From Polyangiaceae bacterium (GTDB lineage Bacteria; Myxococcota_A; Polyangia; Polyangiales; Polyangiaceae): 64,000 nucleotides of DNA. The translations under genes were made by a program, and so were the position numbers. Positions 54,474 to 64,000 of this stretch are shown here, in pieces; positions within the stretch are counted from its first letter, which is position 1; every line of letters begins with the position of its first letter. A model generated the notes under the pieces. It saw nothing but the letters and a program-made list of their open reading frames with translations. It did no database searches and was not told the origin of the DNA. The stretch is from the NCBI GenBank assembly GCA_041389725.1, contig JAWKRG010000010.1, positions 1-64,000 on the forward strand, in the 5' to 3' direction.

Positions 54474-55301
54474 GTGACCGACAGCGCACCCAACATCGCC
54501 ATTTTTTGCGACTACGAGAACGTCGCCCTGGGCGCACGGGACGCTCGCTACGAGGCCTTCGAGATCCAGCTCGTGCTCGAACGCTTGCTCGACAAGGGCA
54601 AGATCGTGGTGAAGAAGGCCTACTCGGACTGGGAGCGCTACAAGAGCGCACGACGACCGCTCCACGAGGCGGGGTTCGAGCTGATCGAGATCCCTCACGT
54701 GTCGTATTCCGGCAAGAACTCCGCCGACATTCGCTTGGTCGTGGACGCGCTGGACCTCTGCTACACGAAGAGCCACGTCGACGTGTTCGTGGTCGTGTCC
54801 GGTGATAGCGACTTCTCTCCCCTGGTGAGCAAGCTGCGCGAGAACGACAAGACGGTGATCGGGATCGGTGTCAAGAACTCGAGCAGCGACCTGCTGATCG
54901 TGAGCTGCGACGAGTTCATTCTCTATGACGATCTGGTGCGCGACCAAAAGCGGGAGCGGGCTCGCACCAAGGCCCCAGTCGAGGGCAAGCGCGCCAAGCC
55001 CAGTCAAGACAAGAAGAAGGCCGCCGAGGAAGACCCCGAGCTGGACAAACGACGTATCGAGGGTTTGAGCTTCATCCTGGACGTGCTGGACGGCCTGTTT
55101 CGGGACCGTGACGACAGCATCTGGGGGTCGATGGTGAAGCAAACCCTCAAGCGCAAGCGTCCCAGCTTCAACGAGTCCTTTCATGGCTATCGCAGCTTCA
55201 ACGAGATGCTCGAAGACGCGGAGACGCGCGGCTTGCTCGAGTTGCAGAAGGACGAGCGCAGCGGCGGCTACGTGATCTTGGGGTTCGGCCCCAAGGCTTG
55301 A
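54474..55301 (+). CDS. NYN-domain protein with OST-HTH/LOTUS-like C-terminus
   Basis: 275 residues from GTG 54474. Residues 5-155 are a NYN (PIN-like) nuclease domain with acidic active-site positions: IFCDYENVALGA, KNSADIRLVVDALDL and FVVVSGDSDFSPLVSKLREN. A Lys-rich linker follows. Residues about 195-270 fit an OST-HTH/LOTUS RNA-binding domain (LSFILDVLDGLFRDRDDSIW; FHGYRSFNEMLEDAETRG). The pair suggests RNA cleavage or handling. It is 28 bp from the alpha/beta hydrolase gene. Confidence 0.85.
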   Translation: MTDSAPNIAIFCDYENVALGARDARYEAFEIQLVLERLLDKGKIVVKKAYSDWERYKSARRPLHEAGFELIEIPHVSYSGKNSADIRLVVDALDLCYTKSHVDVFVVVSGDSDFSPLVSKLRENDKTVIGIGVKNSSSDLLIVSCDEFILYDDLVRDQKRERARTKAPVEGKRAKPSQDKKKAAEEDPELDKRRIEGLSFILDVLDGLFRDRDDSIWGSMVKQTLKRKRPSFNESFHGYRSFNEMLEDAETRGLLELQKDERSGGYVILGFGPKA

Positions 55302-55329
55302 CCGCGGCGAACACCCAGGAGGTATCAGC

Positions 55330-56379
55330 GTGGGCTACGGCAAGAACGCAGATCGAGTGGCCGGCGCCCTGTCGCGCTTGCTCCACCTTCGCGGCGCGCG
55401 CGAGAACACGGTCGGCTACCTGCACCAGTACCTCGACTTGAGTGCAGAGGAGTTGTTTCCCGAGCCCAAGCCGATTCAGGACTTGGAGGTGCGACGCACC
55501 ATCGTCGACCGCGCGCTGCGCACCAGCACGCTGCGCTGGACCAGCACTCACAGTGTGCTCTGTCCGCGCTACCGCCGACGGCACGAGAACGAGTATCGCC
55601 GCAACCTCACCGCATGGGCGCGGTGGATTCGCCCCGAGGGAGCGCCGCGCAAGACTGCGCTGATCTACGTGCATGGTTGGCTGGAGCCGGGCAGCTGGGC
55701 GGAAGAAGCGACGCTGTTTCGGCGCTGGGCCAAGGAGCTCGACACGGATCTGGTGCACGTGGCGCTGCCCTTCCATGGCCCGCGCAAGCCTCGGGACGCG
55801 CTGTTCTCGGGCGAGTACTTCTGGACCGCAGACTTGGTGCGGAGCATGGAGGGTGTACGACAGGCAACCTGCGACGCGCGGGCGCTGATGGCCTGGCTGC
55901 GCGGGCAGGGCTACGAGCGTGTAGGCGTGACCGGCATCAGTCTTGGTGGCGCCATCACCATGCTGTTCGCGTGCCTGCGTCCCTTCCCGGACTTCATCGT
56001 CCCCATCATTTCCCATCTGGAGCTGGCGGCTGCGGTGGAGTACGCGCCGATCTTGTGGCGCATGCGGAGGGACCTGGAGCGTTGGGGGATCGACCGTGAG
56101 CAGCGTCGCGATCTTTTCGAGCGCATCGGCATGTCGCGCTTCGCGCCGCTGCTGTCGCCCGAGCGACAGCTCTGGATTCAAGCGCGCGAAGACGTGTACA
56201 TCGATGCTGCCGTAGCCGAGTCCCAGTGGCGGGACTGGGGGCGCCCGAACATCCTGTGGATCGACGGCGGACACATGACGTTCCCGTTGCACCTGGACGA
56301 AATCACCCAGCGCATCGGCGACTTCTTGGCCGGTGTGGCGCCGCTTTCGACTGACCAGGAAGCTAGCGCCGTGGCTTGA
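55330..56379 (+). CDS. alpha/beta hydrolase, ABHD18-like
   Basis: 349 residues from GTG 55330. Blocks: LIYVHGWLEPGSWAEE (oxyanion loop), VTGISLGGAITMLFACLRP (nucleophile elbow with Ser), and IDGGHMTFPLHLDE (His). An Arg-rich N-terminal region (YRRRHENEYRRN) may bind acidic partners. Substrate unknown. Its stop overlaps the convergent PDZ gene by 17 bp. It is linked to the NYN gene in an operon. Confidence 0.75.
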   Translation: MGYGKNADRVAGALSRLLHLRGARENTVGYLHQYLDLSAEELFPEPKPIQDLEVRRTIVDRALRTSTLRWTSTHSVLCPRYRRRHENEYRRNLTAWARWIRPEGAPRKTALIYVHGWLEPGSWAEEATLFRRWAKELDTDLVHVALPFHGPRKPRDALFSGEYFWTADLVRSMEGVRQATCDARALMAWLRGQGYERVGVTGISLGGAITMLFACLRPFPDFIVPIISHLELAAAVEYAPILWRMRRDLERWGIDREQRRDLFERIGMSRFAPLLSPERQLWIQAREDVYIDAAVAESQWRDWGRPNILWIDGGHMTFPLHLDEITQRIGDFLAGVAPLSTDQEASAVA

Positions 56380-56698
56380 GGCGCTTCGCCTCGGTGCGCT
56401 TGAGGGTCACGCGCACCACCTCTTCGCCGCGAAGCGCCGTGATACGCACGTTCTGACCGACCTCACCGCCGAGGGCGCGCCGCAAGTCGCGATCCGAAAG
56501 GCGCCGCACATCGACTCCGTCCACCAAGATGATCTCGTCGCCGGGTTGCAGGCCGGAGTGCTGAGCTGCGAGTCCAGGTGGAGTCTCGACGACATGCAAA
56601 TGGCCATCCGCATCCTGAGACAGGACCGCACCGATCGTTCCTTTGGCGGGCGCGCAGCCAAGCGCCAGGGCGAGCAGCGCGCTACTCGCGAATCTCAC
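56363..56698 (-). CDS. small PDZ-domain lipoprotein
   Basis: 111 residues from GTG 56698, overlapping the argJ stop (GTGA). The short signal has a lipobox (ALLALALGC). A single PDZ domain follows (GLQPGDEIILVDGVDVRRLS, VGQNVRITALRGEE). It may recruit proteases or envelope proteins. It shares its expression with argJ, a pairing with no obvious metabolic link. Confidence 0.75.
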   Translation of the reverse strand: MRFASSALLALALGCAPAKGTIGAVLSQDADGHLHVVETPPGLAAQHSGLQPGDEIILVDGVDVRRLSDRDLRRALGGEVGQNVRITALRGEEVVRVTLKRTEAKRLKPRR

Positions 56699-57903
56699 GA
56701 GCGGTACCCAGCGTTCACGTCCACGTAGCCGTGGCCCAGATCGCTGGTCAAGTAGCGGAAGCCGCAACTGCCTTGGCCGAGCTCCAAGGTCACGACATAG
56801 GCGTCCTGGGTCAGGATGGCGTTGGCCGCTTTTTCCGCTTCCGCGCCCACGCCCACGCCGTTGCTGACGATCTGTACGTCCCCGACCCAGAGGTTCACCT
56901 GTGCTGGGTCGAAGCGCACGCCCGCGCGCCCCGCTGCTCCCAGGATTCGACCCCAGTTGATGTCCTGGCCGAACAGCGCCGTCTTCACCAGCAGACTCGT
57001 TGCGATGGTGCGCGCAACCGTGCGCGCGTCGGCTTCGTTGTCCAAGCCTTGAACGCGGATCTCCGCCAAGTGCTCTGCGCCCTCGCCGTCTGCCACCATG
57101 GAGCGCGCCAACTCGTCGAAAGCCGATTCCAGGGCGCTAGTGAACGCAGTCGACGAAGGCGTGTGTCCGGAGGCTCCCGAGGCCAAGAGCACCGCGCAAT
57201 CGTTGGTGCTGGTGTCGCCGTCCACGCTGCAGGCGTTGAAGGTGGTGTCCACGGCTGCGTGCAGACTCTTGGACAGCGCATGCCCGTCCATGACGGCGTC
57301 GGTGAAGGCAAACGCAAGCATGGTGGCCTGCGGCGGTCCCATGTCGGGGTGAATCATGCCGGCGCCTTTGGCGATGCACAGCAGGCTCGATCGTCCGTAG
57401 CTGTCCGGAAGCAGGCGGTGCGCGACCTTCGGCCACCGATCCGTCGTCATGATCGCGCGGGCGAAGGCGTCCCAGCCCGTGGGGCTCAAGGACTTCACTA
57501 GCGCGGGCACGGCGGCGCGGACCTTGTCCACGGGCAGCAGAGCGCCGATGACTCCCGTCGATGCGGCAAGCATCATCTCCGCCGGGATCTCCAGGGCACT
57601 CGCAACGTGCGCGCAGCTGTCCAGAGCCGCCTGCATTCCGGCGTCGCCCGTACATGCGTTGGCGCAGCCACTGTTGACCAACAGCGCCCGAGCGCGCTGA
57701 CGCACGAGCCGTCGCGCCATCAGCTCCACGGGAGCGGCACGCACCAGATTGCGAGTGAGCACTCCCGCCGTCACACAGTCCGCGTCGGCGACTACCAAGG
57801 CCAAGTCCTGGCGTCCGTCCTTGCGGATCCCGGCTGCGGTCGCACCGAAGCGGAACCCCTTCACGACCGTGTCCGGCAGGACGTCGATTTCGGGTGGCTT
57901 CAT
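56695..57903 (-). CDS. argJ: bifunctional ornithine acetyltransferase/N-acetylglutamate synthase
   Basis: 402 residues, the usual ArgJ length. The self-cleavage and nucleophile motif is in MLAASTGVIG (Thr116), which splits the chain into alpha and beta parts. Other blocks: LLVNSGCANACTGDAG, LCIAKGAGMIHPDMGP, FNACSVDGDTSTNDCAVLLA and INWGRILGAAGRAGVRFDPA. It recycles the acetyl group in arginine synthesis. No other arg gene is adjacent. The PDZ lipoprotein is coupled downstream. The 260 bp upstream holds nothing I recognise. Confidence 0.95.
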   Translation of the reverse strand: MKPPEIDVLPDTVVKGFRFGATAAGIRKDGRQDLALVVADADCVTAGVLTRNLVRAAPVELMARRLVRQRARALLVNSGCANACTGDAGMQAALDSCAHVASALEIPAEMMLAASTGVIGALLPVDKVRAAVPALVKSLSPTGWDAFARAIMTTDRWPKVAHRLLPDSYGRSSLLCIAKGAGMIHPDMGPPQATMLAFAFTDAVMDGHALSKSLHAAVDTTFNACSVDGDTSTNDCAVLLASGASGHTPSSTAFTSALESAFDELARSMVADGEGAEHLAEIRVQGLDNEADARTVARTIATSLLVKTALFGQDINWGRILGAAGRAGVRFDPAQVNLWVGDVQIVSNGVGVGAEAEKAANAILTQDAYVVTLELGQGSCGFRYLTSDLGHGYVDVNAGYRS

Positions 57904-58163
57904 CTTTCCCTCGCAACCGCGACTACCTCAGCGGCTGCGTGAGGGCCAGCGTCCGGGCGAAGGGGGGAAAATTGGGCTCGCTTTCAAGCGCGGCCCCGTC
58001 GCGCTTGGTGGGAGTAGCGCTCCGCGGCGCCGCGGGTCGAGACCCAAAGCAAGTGCTCTGCTTGTGCTCTTCCGTCGTGCCGACCCGGTGAAGGCCTTCG
58101 CGGCTGCTGCGTCCGACCTGGCGACGTCGCGTGGGTCGGTGGTGGCCGCCTGCGCGCGTGGCG

Positions 58164-58700
58164 TCAAACCGGCCAGTGGTAGAGCATCAAGTAGAGCGCG
58201 ACGCCGCTGACCGACACGAAGAGCCACAGCGGCAGCGTCACCCGCGCGATCTTGCGGTGCAGCTCGTACTTGCCGCGGAAAGCTCGATACACCGTGAACA
58301 GGGCCAAGGGCACGATCCCCGCGGCGAGAATGATGTGAGGCACGAGCAGCGCGAAGTAGACGACGCGAATCGCACCGCTTCCACGGAACGGAACCGAGCC
58401 AACCTGTGCGTGGTGCAACAAGTACGTCACCAAGAACGCCGCCGAAAAACCGAGCGCTCCCAGCATGCACGTGCGATGCAGGGCACGGTCTCCTCGCCGA
58501 ATCATCACGTAGCCCGCCACCAGAAACACCGCCGCGCTGGCGTTGAGCACCGCGTTCACGGTCGGCAACACGCCGGCGTGGCCGGAAGTGGCACGATTGG
58601 GGAAGGCGTAGACCACCAGCGCCACCCCCAAGCAGGCCACCGCCGAGAGCCCGAAGATCGCGGCCCTAGCCCGGGGGGACTCGGCAGTTTGGGTCGTCAC
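58164..58700 (-). CDS. DUF420 membrane protein
   Basis: 178 residues from GTG 58700; the frame is open to 58823 but the extra part lacks membrane character. Four to five helices are present (FGLSAVACLGVALVVYAF; AAVFLVAGYVMIRRGDRALH; FLVTYLLHHAQV; LLVPHIILAAGIVPLALFTV), with conserved His in HRTCMLGALGFS, LLHHAQ, VPHI and ELHRKIAR as in DUF420 proteins related to cytochrome oxidase assembly factors. Function not established. Confidence 0.75.
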   Translation of the reverse strand: MTTQTAESPRARAAIFGLSAVACLGVALVVYAFPNRATSGHAGVLPTVNAVLNASAAVFLVAGYVMIRRGDRALHRTCMLGALGFSAAFLVTYLLHHAQVGSVPFRGSGAIRVVYFALLVPHIILAAGIVPLALFTVYRAFRGKYELHRKIARVTLPLWLFVSVSGVALYLMLYHWPV

Positions 58701-58881
58701 GGGGCGGGCGTAGACCGTTCTGCTCCGATTCGCAACGTCTCGGTCGGTGCACTGCGGGACGGCGGGGATTACCGCCGCACTGGCGTTTGTCAGCCTGCGC
58801 GTAAATTTCTGCGTGGGTTCCACACCCTCGGGCGATTTCCGTCGAGGTGAGACCTCCAGCTCGTTCTAAGATGCCGAGGTT

Positions 58882-59367
58882 GTGAACTACTGTCGTGCAT
58901 TTCCCTACTGGGTCTCCATCTGTGCAGGGCTTCTGGTGGCCGGCTGCCCGGGCGCGCTGAGCGATCCGGACCGCTTCGTGGAAGGGGGCAGCAGCACCTG
59001 CCCGCCCGGAACGGACGTGGAGAAGGACATCTTCGGCACTTCCTGTAGCTCGAAGCTCTGCCATGACTCGGATCAACCCGCCGCCGGGCTCGATCTGACG
59101 GCCAACGTGGCGAGCCAGGTCGTGGGCGTCACCAGCAGCGGCGGCGAAGAATGCGACGGGCAGCTCTTGCTCGATCCGAACGATCCCGAGGGCAGCCTGT
59201 TTCTGGAAAAGGTCGCAGCGAAGACCCCACGCTGCGGTGACCGCATGCCGCTCGGTGTCCCCTTGAGCGCCGGCGAAATCGACTGCGTTCGCCAGTGGGT
59301 CAAACAGGTCTCCGGCGGGGCTGGCGGGGGCGGCGGCGCTCCCAGCGACGCAGGAGGTGATCAGTGA
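58882..59367 (+). CDS. lipoprotein with CX4CH motif, heme-protein-like
   Basis: 161 residues with a lipobox (GLLVAGC). The mature part has SCSSKLCHDSDQPAAGLDL and then DPEGSLFLEKV, CGDRMPLGVPLS and IDCVRQWVKQV, the layout of small cytochrome-like lipoproteins common in myxobacteria. CX4CH is not the usual CXXCH heme site, so heme attachment is uncertain. Its stop overlaps the start of the outer-membrane protein gene (GTGA), so the two are coupled. Confidence 0.65.
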   Translation: MNYCRAFPYWVSICAGLLVAGCPGALSDPDRFVEGGSSTCPPGTDVEKDIFGTSCSSKLCHDSDQPAAGLDLTANVASQVVGVTSSGGEECDGQLLLDPNDPEGSLFLEKVAAKTPRCGDRMPLGVPLSAGEIDCVRQWVKQVSGGAGGGGGAPSDAGGDQ

Positions 59368-61058
59368 AAGCGCGAGTGCTGCTGCTGCTGTGGGCACTGT
59401 GTCTTGCTCTGATCTCCAGCACGGCGGGCGCGGCCGACCGCGTCCGGGTGGTCGTGGGTAGCTTTGATGGCGACCATGCCGACGAGATCCGAAGGGCGGT
59501 GGTGGAAGGCTTGAAGTCCAAGGGAGAGGTCCTCGTTGTCCGCCAAGCCCACGCCACCAAAGTCGGCGAGTCGCTGGGTCACGGCGAGGCAAATGCCAGC
59601 GGCGTGAAGGCGATCTCGGGTGCTCTGAGTCTGGGCGGCTGGATCGAGGGCAGCGTCAAGAAGGGCGGAGGCGTGTGGACCGCCACGCTCAAGTTGCGCG
59701 GTCCCAGCGGCGACGTGGGGGAAACTCACAAGTTCCGCGCAGCGAAAGTCGACGCACTGAACGAGAAGATCCGCTCGGGGATTTGGAAAGCCCTGGGGCC
59801 TGCCTTGCAAGACGCGCCCAAGCCAAAGGGCAGTGGCAAGAAGCGCGTGGTCGTCCTTCCCTTCACTGGCAGCAAGTCGGGCACGGTGCGCAGCTACGCC
59901 GTTGGTGCGCTGAAGAAGGCGAAGGGGACGACTGTGGTTCCGGACAAGTCGCTGCGTGACGTTGCGCTCTCCGAGGAACCCAAGTCCGAGGACATCACCA
60001 CCGCCGCCGCAGTGCTGGACGCGGCCCTGTTCGTGGGCGGCACCGTCGAATCCAAGAAGGGCAAGTACACGCTGAACGTGGTCGCCTGGAACGGCGCCGA
60101 CGGCGAGGTGATGGCGGAGTTCTCCTTGGACGGGAAAGGGCTGCTGGGCCTGAGGGGCGCCGTGGTCAAGGGCCTGCCCAAGAAGCTGGCGAGTCCGCTG
60201 GAGCGAGCCCGTGTACCCGAACCGCCGGAAGAGGACGCCGAGACTGCGAGTGGAACGGATTCCGGCAGCGACGCGACGGACGACGCGGAGGAAGACGAAG
60301 AAGAGGAGGAAGAAGAGGAGGAAGCGAGCAGCCCCACGGGTCGTCCTTCCCCCTTGGAGATCATTGGCGGTGTGCGCGCGTTCTCCCGCAACTTCCGCTA
60401 CTCGGACGATCTGTTCGATGCGCTTCGCTCCTACAAGCTGGGAGCGGCGCCCGCATTCTTCGTCCAGGGCCGTTGGTACCCTGCAGCGCATTTCACGGGT
60501 GGCGTTCCCGCGAACATCGGCCTGGCGCTGGGCTACGAGCAGGGCGTCTTCCTCAAGAGCAAGGTCAGCGGGGGTGACGAGTTGGCCACGAAGATGACCG
60601 AGTGGTACGCGGGCCTGCGCTATCGCGTGCCCATCGAGAAGCACGAGGTCGGCGTTCAAGGTACCTACGGCAAGCACACCTTCGAGGTGGACGACGACCC
60701 AGCGGCGCCGCTGGTTCCCGACGTCGGCTACAGCTACGTTCGCTTCGGGATCGACGGACGCATTCGCGTCGACAAGATCTTGCTCGGCGCCCAGCTGGGC
60801 TACCGCATGCTGCTCGACACCGGTGAGCTCCAGTCCAGTGCCTGGTTCCCCAACGCGGGCGGTGGCGGTGTCGATGCGGGGTTCATGGCTGGCTACGAGT
60901 TCATCACCGGGGTGGCCCTGGTCGCCGGCTTCGATTTTCGCCGCTACTTCTTCAGCTTCGACCCAGAACCGGGGGATCCTTACATCGCTGGCGGCGCCGT
61001 CGACGAGTATCTCTCGGGCTGGGGCGGCGTCCGTATACGTTTGCCTGGCGAAGAGTAG
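59364..61058 (+). CDS. outer-membrane beta-barrel protein with periplasmic domain
   Basis: 564 residues from GTG 59364, overlapping the stop of the lipoprotein. A signal peptide (LLLWALCLALISSTAGAA), a periplasmic alpha/beta domain (25-290) resembling lipoproteins that sense or assemble complexes (RVVVLPFTGSKSGTVRSYAV), an acidic linker with a run of nine or more Glu at about 310-325, then a C-terminal barrel (340-564) with strands such as AFFVQGRWYP and EYLSGWGGVRIRL. The barrel is small (about 8-10 strands). Confidence 0.7.
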   Translation: MKARVLLLLWALCLALISSTAGAADRVRVVVGSFDGDHADEIRRAVVEGLKSKGEVLVVRQAHATKVGESLGHGEANASGVKAISGALSLGGWIEGSVKKGGGVWTATLKLRGPSGDVGETHKFRAAKVDALNEKIRSGIWKALGPALQDAPKPKGSGKKRVVVLPFTGSKSGTVRSYAVGALKKAKGTTVVPDKSLRDVALSEEPKSEDITTAAAVLDAALFVGGTVESKKGKYTLNVVAWNGADGEVMAEFSLDGKGLLGLRGAVVKGLPKKLASPLERARVPEPPEEDAETASGTDSGSDATDDAEEDEEEEEEEEEASSPTGRPSPLEIIGGVRAFSRNFRYSDDLFDALRSYKLGAAPAFFVQGRWYPAAHFTGGVPANIGLALGYEQGVFLKSKVSGGDELATKMTEWYAGLRYRVPIEKHEVGVQGTYGKHTFEVDDDPAAPLVPDVGYSYVRFGIDGRIRVDKILLGAQLGYRMLLDTGELQSSAWFPNAGGGGVDAGFMAGYEFITGVALVAGFDFRRYFFSFDPEPGDPYIAGGAVDEYLSGWGGVRIRLPGEE

Positions 61059-61076
61059 ACTCCCCGTGGCGTAGCC

Positions 61077-61976
61077 ATGGTGGATTCGCGGCCGGGCGCA
61101 TTGAGCGCGCGCTTGAGTGTGCTCGGCGCGGCGTTCTTCTTCTCGACGGGAGGCGCGGCCATCAAGGCATGCACTCTCTCCGCCATGGCCGTGGCCAGCT
61201 TGCGTTCGGGTATCGCGGCGCTCGCCATCTTCGTGCTGCTGCCCGCGGCACGACGCGGATGGACGGGCCGAACCTGGTTCGTCGGTTTTGCCTACGCAGC
61301 AACGATGATCCTGTTCGTTACGGCGAACAAGCTGACGACCGCTGCCAACACGATCTTCCTACAGTCCACCGCGCCTCTGTACGTGTTGCTACTTTCGCCG
61401 CGGCTGCTCGGCGAGCGCGCGAACAAGCGAGACTTGCTGACCATGGGTCTGTTGGCAGTGGGGCTCAGCCTGTTCTTCGTGGGGGGCCGCGAGCCTGATC
61501 GCCTCGCGCCGAATCCTTTGCTGGGCAACGTACTGGCCGTGCTGTCGGGGGTGGCTTGGGGAGGAACGGTATTGGGCCTGCGTTGGTTGTCGCAGCCCGA
61601 CGCGCGCGGGCGAACCCCGAGCAATCTGACTGGGGTCTTGGCCGGCAATCTCGTCGCCTTCATCGGCTGCTTGCCCTTCGCGGGCTCCATCGCCCAGTCC
61701 GGGGCTGCAGACTGGACCGCCCTCGCCTACCTCGGTGTGGTGCAGATCGCGCTTTCCTACGTGCTGCTCAGCCGCGGGCTCGCCGTGTTACCTGCCCTGG
61801 AGGGCTCCCTCCTGCTCACCGTGGAGCCCGTGCTCAATCCCGTGTGGGCCTTCTGGATGCATGGCGAGCGGCCGGGCTCGTGGGCAATCCTGGGGGGCGC
61901 ACTAATCCTAGGCGCCACCTTGCTTCGCACCCTGGGCGAAGCCTTTCGCGGCCGCCCCTCGACGACGAACCCTTGA
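61077..61976 (+). CDS. DMT-family (EamA) transporter
   Basis: 299 residues with about ten membrane helices in two EamA repeats, each opening with a motif near AFFFSTGGAAIKAC and ending in AAPLYVLLLSPRLLGER- or EPVLNPVWAFWMHGERP-type sequences. EamA transporters export amino acids or metabolites, but the substrate cannot be read. The start is the ATG at 61077, 19 bp after the barrel gene, so it may be part of that operon. Confidence 0.8.
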   Translation: MVDSRPGALSARLSVLGAAFFFSTGGAAIKACTLSAMAVASLRSGIAALAIFVLLPAARRGWTGRTWFVGFAYAATMILFVTANKLTTAANTIFLQSTAPLYVLLLSPRLLGERANKRDLLTMGLLAVGLSLFFVGGREPDRLAPNPLLGNVLAVLSGVAWGGTVLGLRWLSQPDARGRTPSNLTGVLAGNLVAFIGCLPFAGSIAQSGAADWTALAYLGVVQIALSYVLLSRGLAVLPALEGSLLLTVEPVLNPVWAFWMHGERPGSWAILGGALILGATLLRTLGEAFRGRPSTTNP

Positions 61977-62017
61977 GCTATCGACAGAATCCCGGCTGCG
62001 CTCCTACACTGGACCTC

Positions 62018-62551
62018 GTGCTGACCGACGCGCTGGCGGAGATGTTTCGTATGGCAGCGGACGAACGCGGCGTCCGCGCGTACTCCGCCAAGCTCTCGTC
62101 GCTGCCCATGGACGCCGACGACGAGAAGCGCGCGGCCTCTCTCGAGGCCACGCTCGAAGCCATGTACTTGATGGCCGCCTCCGACGGCGAGGTCGCGCAA
62201 GACGAGCTGCTGCATCTCAGCTCCAGCTTGAAGACCATGCTCGAAGCCTTTGGGCACTCCGCCGAGCTGACCCTGCCGCTGCTGCACCTGAACGAGATCC
62301 TCGGTTCTTTTCACGCGCTGTTGGAACGGGATGGCCTCGGACCTCGCCTCGAGTCCGTGGCGGAACGACTACAAACCCCCGAAGCACGCTGTCTGGCGTT
62401 TTCTCTGGCCGCCGCCATCGCCTTCGTGGACGACTTCGTCGCGGCGGGCGAGGCCGACGCCATCGACCAGCTCGCCGCCGCGCTGGGGCTGTCTCCCGAG
62501 GAATCGCAGCACCTGATGCGCGAGGTCCATGCGCGCCTGAACGACGAGTAG
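62018..62551 (+). CDS. TerB-like protein
   Basis: 177 residues from GTG 62018 (ATG 62042 possible). It is helical, with the TerB signature MYLMAASDGEVAQDELLHLS repeated in spirit at AIAFVDDFVAAGEADAIDQL. TerB-family proteins bind metal at acidic helical sites and take part in tellurite or stress responses; here there is no ter cluster. It ends 85 bp before the tRNA gene. Confidence 0.6.
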   Translation: MLTDALAEMFRMAADERGVRAYSAKLSSLPMDADDEKRAASLEATLEAMYLMAASDGEVAQDELLHLSSSLKTMLEAFGHSAELTLPLLHLNEILGSFHALLERDGLGPRLESVAERLQTPEARCLAFSLAAAIAFVDDFVAAGEADAIDQLAAALGLSPEESQHLMREVHARLNDE

Positions 62552-62593
62552 GGCTTTTTCCCAGGCGCCCGCTTCCCGCCCGCTCGGCAATGC

Positions 62594-62620
62594 TTGACTT
62601 GCCCGCCCCCGCGCGACAAG
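62594..62620 (+). promoter_or_regulatory. possible tRNA promoter
   Basis: TTGACT at 62594 and GACAAG at 62615, 15 bases apart, lie 17 bp before the tRNA gene. The -35 match is good; the -10 match is poor (three of six). Confidence 0.3.
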
Positions 62621-62636
62621 CTCCCGCCCCCGCTAG

Positions 62637-63992
<1,356 letters not shown>

Positions 63993-64000
63993 GGGTGTGA

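Overview
The window is GC-rich, densely coded DNA, most likely from a myxobacterium (phylum Myxococcota, probably in or near the Polyangiales). The case is indirect. There are many secreted lipoproteins whose lipobox cysteine is followed by long Gly/Ser/Ala linkers, two transmembrane Ser/Thr kinases, PEGA and TPR envelope proteins, an FHA-GGDEF protein, a FrzE-like CheA-REC hybrid, a MopE-type metal-binding motif, and many 4-base translational overlaps. No rRNA gene is present to settle the taxonomy. No gap between genes exceeds 300 bp; the longest are 6868-7136 and 57904-58163, and the second shows nothing I can name.

Layout. 1-9.1 kb: a 15-bp minisatellite, an HD hydrolase with an AraC regulator, secreted lipoproteins (SGNH-type esterase, calcineurin-like phosphoesterase, CBM9-like protein), an HDOD protein and a FadL-type outer-membrane protein. 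9.1-20 kb: a vWA lipoprotein, a Nudix hydrolase, an L,D-transpeptidase, a large unrecognised membrane protein, a hemerythrin-like protein, a B12-binding radical SAM protein and an AidB-like acyl-CoA dehydrogenase. 20-31.5 kb: a substrate-binding lipoprotein, an overlapping kinase/TPR-PEGA pair, an Amt ammonium channel, a CAP-domain lipoprotein, RuvB, a second L,D-transpeptidase and a DUF6081-like secreted protein. 31.5-36 kb: two glutathione transferases and an amidase-amidohydrolase pair.

36-42.6 kb is the most unusual region. A compact four-gene operon encodes a transmembrane Ser/Thr kinase with a large, probably propeller-like ectodomain, a GNAT acetyltransferase, an intact sensor histidine kinase, and a second histidine kinase. 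The second kinase keeps its phospho-accepting His but has lost the ATP-binding Asn and Asp/Gly motifs. I read this as an active kinase plus pseudokinase pair driven in one transcript with a Ser/Thr kinase.

42.8-62.5 kb is mainly housekeeping and central metabolism: a PLP desulfhydrase/ACC-deaminase-like enzyme, phosphofructokinase, glnB-glnA, metK with a histone-H1-like basic tail, and argJ. Between these lie FHA-GGDEF, CheA-REC, NYN-LOTUS, alpha/beta hydrolase, lipoprotein/outer-membrane protein, DMT transporter and TerB-like genes. At 62.6 kb a tRNA-Thr(CGT) gene marks the left end of an integrated element. A tyrosine integrase gene runs toward the tRNA and its last codons lie antisense within it. 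The rest of that element is outside the window.
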